From Shinella fusca (lineage in GTDB: Bacteria > Pseudomonadota > Alphaproteobacteria > Rhizobiales > Rhizobiaceae): a DNA stretch of 64,000 nucleotides. The position numbers were made by a program, and so were the translations under genes. The stretch lies in assembly GCF_014203155.1 (NCBI RefSeq), contig NZ_JACHIK010000010.1:1-64000 (forward strand), written 5' to 3'. Below, in pieces: positions 61,434 to 64,000 of this stretch (its first letter is position 1; the number at the start of each line of letters is the position of its first letter). The notes under the pieces were generated by a model that saw only the letters and a program-made list of their open reading frames with translations, searched no databases and was not told the DNA's origin.

Positions 61434-62132
61434 CTATTCGAAAAGGTCCGGGTTGTCGGCCTCGATCTGCGGCAGGTCGGCGAGGATGCCGTTGAGGTGG
61501 CGGCGCATGGCGGCCTCGGCCGCTCCCGCATCGCGCGTGTCGATGGCGGCGATGATCGCCTCGTGCTCGGCGATCAGCTTCGTCATGGAATCGGGATGGC
61601 GGAGCTGGAGGTTGCAGACCCGGTCCATATGCGCCTTGATGTCGGAGATGGCGTTCCAGGCAAGGCCGCAGCCGGCGCCCTCGGCGATCGCGATGTGGAA
61701 CTGCTCGTCCTCGCGGCGGAAGGCATTGTGGTCCTGCGCCTCCATCGCCGCTTTCTGGCGGGCGAGGATCGTGTCGATCCTGCGCCGTGTCCAGCCGTCG
61801 AAGGTCTCGCTGGCGCGGCGGGCGACGGCGGTCTCGATCGCCTCGCGCACGAAGCGCGCCTCCATCATCTGCCGCGCGGAGATGCGCACGACGACCGTGC
61901 CCCGGTTCGGGCGGATATCCACCAGCTTCGACTTGCCGAGTGCGATCAGCGCCTCGCGCACCGGCTGGCGCGATACGCCCATGCGCGTCGCGATCTCCTG
62001 CTCGGAAAGCCGCATGCCGGGGGCAAGCTCCAGCCGGATGATGGATTCGCGCAGGTCCCGCTCCACCTGCGCGGCCGCCGTCTCGCCGGTGTCGATCTTC
62101 ATAGATTCAAGGTTCATTTCTTTCGCCGCCAT
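61434..62132 (-). CDS. GntR-family (FadR/VanR-type) regulator
   Basis: 232 residues: winged HTH at about 20-85 (LSEQEIATRMGVSRQPVREALIALGKSKLVDI) and an all-helical FCD ligand domain with metal-site His residues (ARFVREAIE, EQFHIAIAEGAG, EHEAIIAAI, MRRHLNGIL). ATG at 62132 is used; a GTG lies one codon earlier. It is divergent from the aldehyde dehydrogenase gene by 108 bp and probably represses it. Confidence 0.9.
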   Translation of the reverse strand: MAAKEMNLESMKIDTGETAAAQVERDLRESIIRLELAPGMRLSEQEIATRMGVSRQPVREALIALGKSKLVDIRPNRGTVVVRISARQMMEARFVREAIETAVARRASETFDGWTRRRIDTILARQKAAMEAQDHNAFRREDEQFHIAIAEGAGCGLAWNAISDIKAHMDRVCNLQLRHPDSMTKLIAEHEAIIAAIDTRDAGAAEAAMRRHLNGILADLPQIEADNPDLFE

Positions 62133-62138
62133 CACGCG

Positions 62139-62177
62139 TTGACATCCAATTTAAACCACCATACAGTACCATACAAT
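62139..62177 (+). promoter_or_regulatory. Promoter with two tandem 10-bp repeats over the -10 box
   Basis: TTGACA (62139-62144) and TACAGT (62162-62167) with a 17-bp spacer form a good sigma-70 promoter for the dehydrogenase. The tandem repeats ACCATACAGT (62158-62167) and ACCATACAAT (62168-62177) cover the -10 box and are probable sites for the divergent GntR-type regulator. Confidence 0.7.
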
Positions 62178-62240
62178 TCAAGCCAACAGAAATCCGGCGG
62201 CTGAAAACCGGATGACGCAACAGGGAGAGGCGGGCACCGC

Positions 62241-63776
62241 GTGGCCGGCCTGAAGACGATATTGCTGACCAATTTCATTGCGCCCGATTCCCGTGATCCC
62301 CGCCTCGGCATTAAATCCCGCTACCGGATGCTTGTCGATGGCAAGTCCGTGGACGCGGCCTCGGGCAGGACCATCGACCGGGTGAGCCCCGGCCATGCCG
62401 GCGTCGTGGTCGGCACCTGGCCGGACGCCTCGGCCGACGACGTTCGCACGGCGATCGCCGCCGCGCGCCGCGCCTTCGATACCGGCCCGTGGCCGCGCAT
62501 GTCGGGCGCCGAGCGCTCGCGCCTGATGTTCAAGGTGGCGGACCTCATCCTTGCCCATCAGGAGGAGCTGGCGCTTGCCGAAAGCCTGGAGGTCGGCAAG
62601 CCGATTGCCCAGGCGCGCGGCGAGATCGGCTTTTGCGCCGACCTCTGGTCCTATGCGGCCGGGCAGGCGCGCGCACTCGAAGGCCAGAGCCACAACAATA
62701 TCGGCGAGGATCGCCTCGGCCTCGTGCTGCGCGAGCCGGTCGGCGTCGTCGGCATCATCACGCCCTGGAACTTCCCCTTCATCATCGCCTCCGAGCGCGT
62801 GCCGTGGGCCATCGGCGCCGGCTGCACGGTGGTGCTGAAGCCCTCGGAATTCACCTCCGGCACCTCGATCCGCATGGCGGAGCTGGCGCGCGAGGCCGGC
62901 ATTCCGGACGGCGTCTTCAACGTCGTCACCGGCTACGGCGATCCGGCGGGCCAGGTGCTGGCGGAAGACCCCGGCGTCGACATGGTAGCCTTCACCGGCT
63001 CCGTCCGCGTCGGCACGAAGCTCGGCGAGATCGCGGCGCGCAGCGTCAAGCGCGTCGGGCTGGAGCTCGGCGGCAAAGGCCCGCAGATCGTCTTCGCCGA
63101 TGCGGACCTCGATGCGGCGGCCGACGGCATCGCCTACGGCGTTTACCACAATGCCGGCCAGTGCTGCATTTCCGGCAGCCGGCTTCTCGTCGAGGAAGGT
63201 ATCCGCGATGCGCTGATGGAGCGCCTCGTCGATATTTCCCGCAAGGTCACCTTCGGCGACCCGCTCAACGAGCGTACGAAGATCGGCGCGATGATCTCGG
63301 AAGCGCATGCCGAGAAGGTGCATTCCTACGTCGAGGCCGGCGTCGCGGCGGGCGCGGAGCTGCTGCTCGGCGGCGAGAGGGTCGGCAGGGACGCCGGGCT
63401 CTATTACGCGCCGACCGTCTTTGCCGGCGTGACGCCCGACATGTCGATTGCCCGGGAGGAGATTTTCGGGCCGGTGCTCTCGACGCTGACCTTTAAAACG
63501 GCGGACGAGGCCGTCGCGATGGCCAATGCCACGGAGTTCGGCCTGTCGGCCTCGGTGTGGTCGACCAATCTGGAAACCGCGCTGCAGAGCATCCGCCGCA
63601 TCCGTGCCGGCCGCTGCTGGATCAACAGCGTGATCGACGGCACGCCGGAACTGCCGATCGGCGGCTACAAGAAGAGCGGCCTTGGCCGCGAGCTCGGCCG
63701 CTACGGCTTCGACGAATATTCCCAGTTCAAGGGCGTGCACGTCACGCTCGGGCGCCCGGCGCCCTGGTTCGCATAA
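62241..63776 (+). CDS. NAD(P)+-dependent aldehyde dehydrogenase
   Basis: 511 residues. The catalytic Cys lies in NAGQCCISGSR and the general base Glu in GLELGGKGP; ITPWNFPF and FTGSVRVG are the cofactor motifs. It is closest in style to betaine-aldehyde/gamma-aminobutyraldehyde-type dehydrogenases. GTG at 62241 is used, with a GGGAGAGG site somewhat far upstream. A GntR repressor lies divergently and an exported protein gene follows, so an importer for a precursor amine, alcohol or aldehyde may continue beyond the window. Confidence 0.92.
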   Translation: MAGLKTILLTNFIAPDSRDPRLGIKSRYRMLVDGKSVDAASGRTIDRVSPGHAGVVVGTWPDASADDVRTAIAAARRAFDTGPWPRMSGAERSRLMFKVADLILAHQEELALAESLEVGKPIAQARGEIGFCADLWSYAAGQARALEGQSHNNIGEDRLGLVLREPVGVVGIITPWNFPFIIASERVPWAIGAGCTVVLKPSEFTSGTSIRMAELAREAGIPDGVFNVVTGYGDPAGQVLAEDPGVDMVAFTGSVRVGTKLGEIAARSVKRVGLELGGKGPQIVFADADLDAAADGIAYGVYHNAGQCCISGSRLLVEEGIRDALMERLVDISRKVTFGDPLNERTKIGAMISEAHAEKVHSYVEAGVAAGAELLLGGERVGRDAGLYYAPTVFAGVTPDMSIAREEIFGPVLSTLTFKTADEAVAMANATEFGLSASVWSTNLETALQSIRRIRAGRCWINSVIDGTPELPIGGYKKSGLGRELGRYGFDEYSQFKGVHVTLGRPAPWFA

Positions 63777-63810
63777 CCGGCTGCCGCGAGGCGGTTCGGA
63801 GGAGGAAAAT

Positions 63811-63850
63811 CTCGGCTGGCGAAATCTTTGGTCGGAGCCCGCCAGCCGAG
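63811..63850 (+). terminator. Hairpin between dehydrogenase and next exported protein gene
   Basis: Arms CTCGGCTGGC (63811-63820) and GCCAGCCGAG (63841-63850) are perfectly complementary with a 20-nt loop. A second small stem, GGGTC/GACCC, follows. It may terminate the dehydrogenase transcript or shape the leader of the next gene. Confidence 0.5.
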
Positions 63851-63899
63851 ACTTGGGTCTTTTGGACCCGCATTGCACATCCAAAGGGAGGATACGCAA

Positions 63900-64000
63900 A
63901 TGAAATTGACCAGGTTGAAAGCCGCGGTTCTTGCCGCGGGCGTTACCACCATGCTCGCATCGACGGCGCTCGCCGCCGACGTGAAGGCGACGATGATCAT
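63900..64000 (+). CDS. Exported protein, probably a binding protein (partial)
   Basis: The first 33 codons are visible, cut by the window edge. They encode a signal peptide (MKLTRLKAAVLAAGVTTMLA, cleavage after ALA at about 26) and the beginning of a mature protein (ADVKATMII). AAAGGGAGG lies 8 nt upstream. The sequence style and the upstream dehydrogenase suggest an ABC solute-binding protein. Confidence 0.6.
   Translation, partial: MKLTRLKAAVLAAGVTTMLASTALAADVKATMI

Noticed and set aside
62178-63899. A 573-codon minus-strand open frame opposite the aldehyde dehydrogenase
   Set aside because: The plus strand carries the catalytic Cys and Glu motifs of the dehydrogenase; the antisense reading is a compositional shadow.

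Overview
The window looks like a replicon segment of a Rhizobiaceae-type alphaproteobacterium (Shinella/Ensifer/Rhizobium/Agrobacterium-like). This is inferred from the high GC content, the density of ABC importers each paired with its own regulator, a GlpU-like small membrane protein, Tat-exported basic proteins of the kind common in rhizobia, and a cobalamin riboswitch over an importer operon. An initiator tRNA at the left edge fits a chromosome or chromid. No rRNA and no CRISPR array were seen.

Left end (1-4000) is a worn integration site. An initiator tRNA-Met (19-95) is followed by a large serine recombinase whose frame runs back through the tRNA 3' half, so its stop codon overlaps the tRNA anticodon. 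Next come a 5'-truncated tyrosine recombinase, an intact IS5/IS427-like element (2650-3482) with a -1 frameshift transposase, and a multiply frameshifted 3' remnant of a chromate transporter gene.

4000-11100 is a membrane flavin/heme redox module: ApbE flavin transferase, a PepSY-flavodoxin-reductase fusion, a DUF2271 protein carrying a predicted FMN-attachment motif, a cytochrome b561-type protein and a small PepSY protein on the minus strand, with a QseBC-like two-component system running divergently. 11140-19663 is a LacI-controlled polyol or triose importer (binding protein, two permeases, a 62-residue membrane protein, two different ATPases) ending in an ATP-dependent dihydroxyacetone kinase. 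Two palindromic operators lie 30 bp apart in front of it.

19700-26000 carries a Tat-exported His/Arg-rich small protein, Zur-like boxes beside a truncated beta-propeller gene, and a cobalamin riboswitch. The riboswitch leads through a short leader peptide into a FecBCD-type importer operon that contains a SAM methyltransferase and two paralogous binding proteins. 26096-32832 is a HutC-type regulator facing a polar amino-acid importer, a histidine ammonia-lyase homologue that has lost the MIO-forming Ala-Ser-Gly triad (it reads Ser-Ala-Gly), and a sarcosine-oxidase-like FAD enzyme. I judge this the best candidate for an undescribed pathway, for example use of a betaine-type histidine derivative. 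An orphan PD-(D/E)XK-like protein follows in lower-GC DNA.

34000-43750 pairs a symporter-histidine kinase, a small membrane partner, a receiver-only protein and a receiver/winged-helix/HPt regulator with a branched-chain-type ABC importer (LivM-LivG fused). Four 11-bp tandem repeats lie upstream of its binding-protein gene. 44130-48159 is a MarR-controlled flavin monooxygenase/reductase/MFS cassette whose reductase has an in-frame internal deletion. 48220-54884 is an AraC-controlled epimerase and sugar importer. 55075-60558 is an RpiR-controlled AfuABC-like importer with a histidine phosphatase. 60927-64000 holds a DUF1772 protein, a GntR repressor, an aldehyde dehydrogenase and the first codons of another exported protein.

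A recurring theme is a strong hairpin directly after a solute-binding-protein gene and before the permease gene, seen in four separate importer operons.
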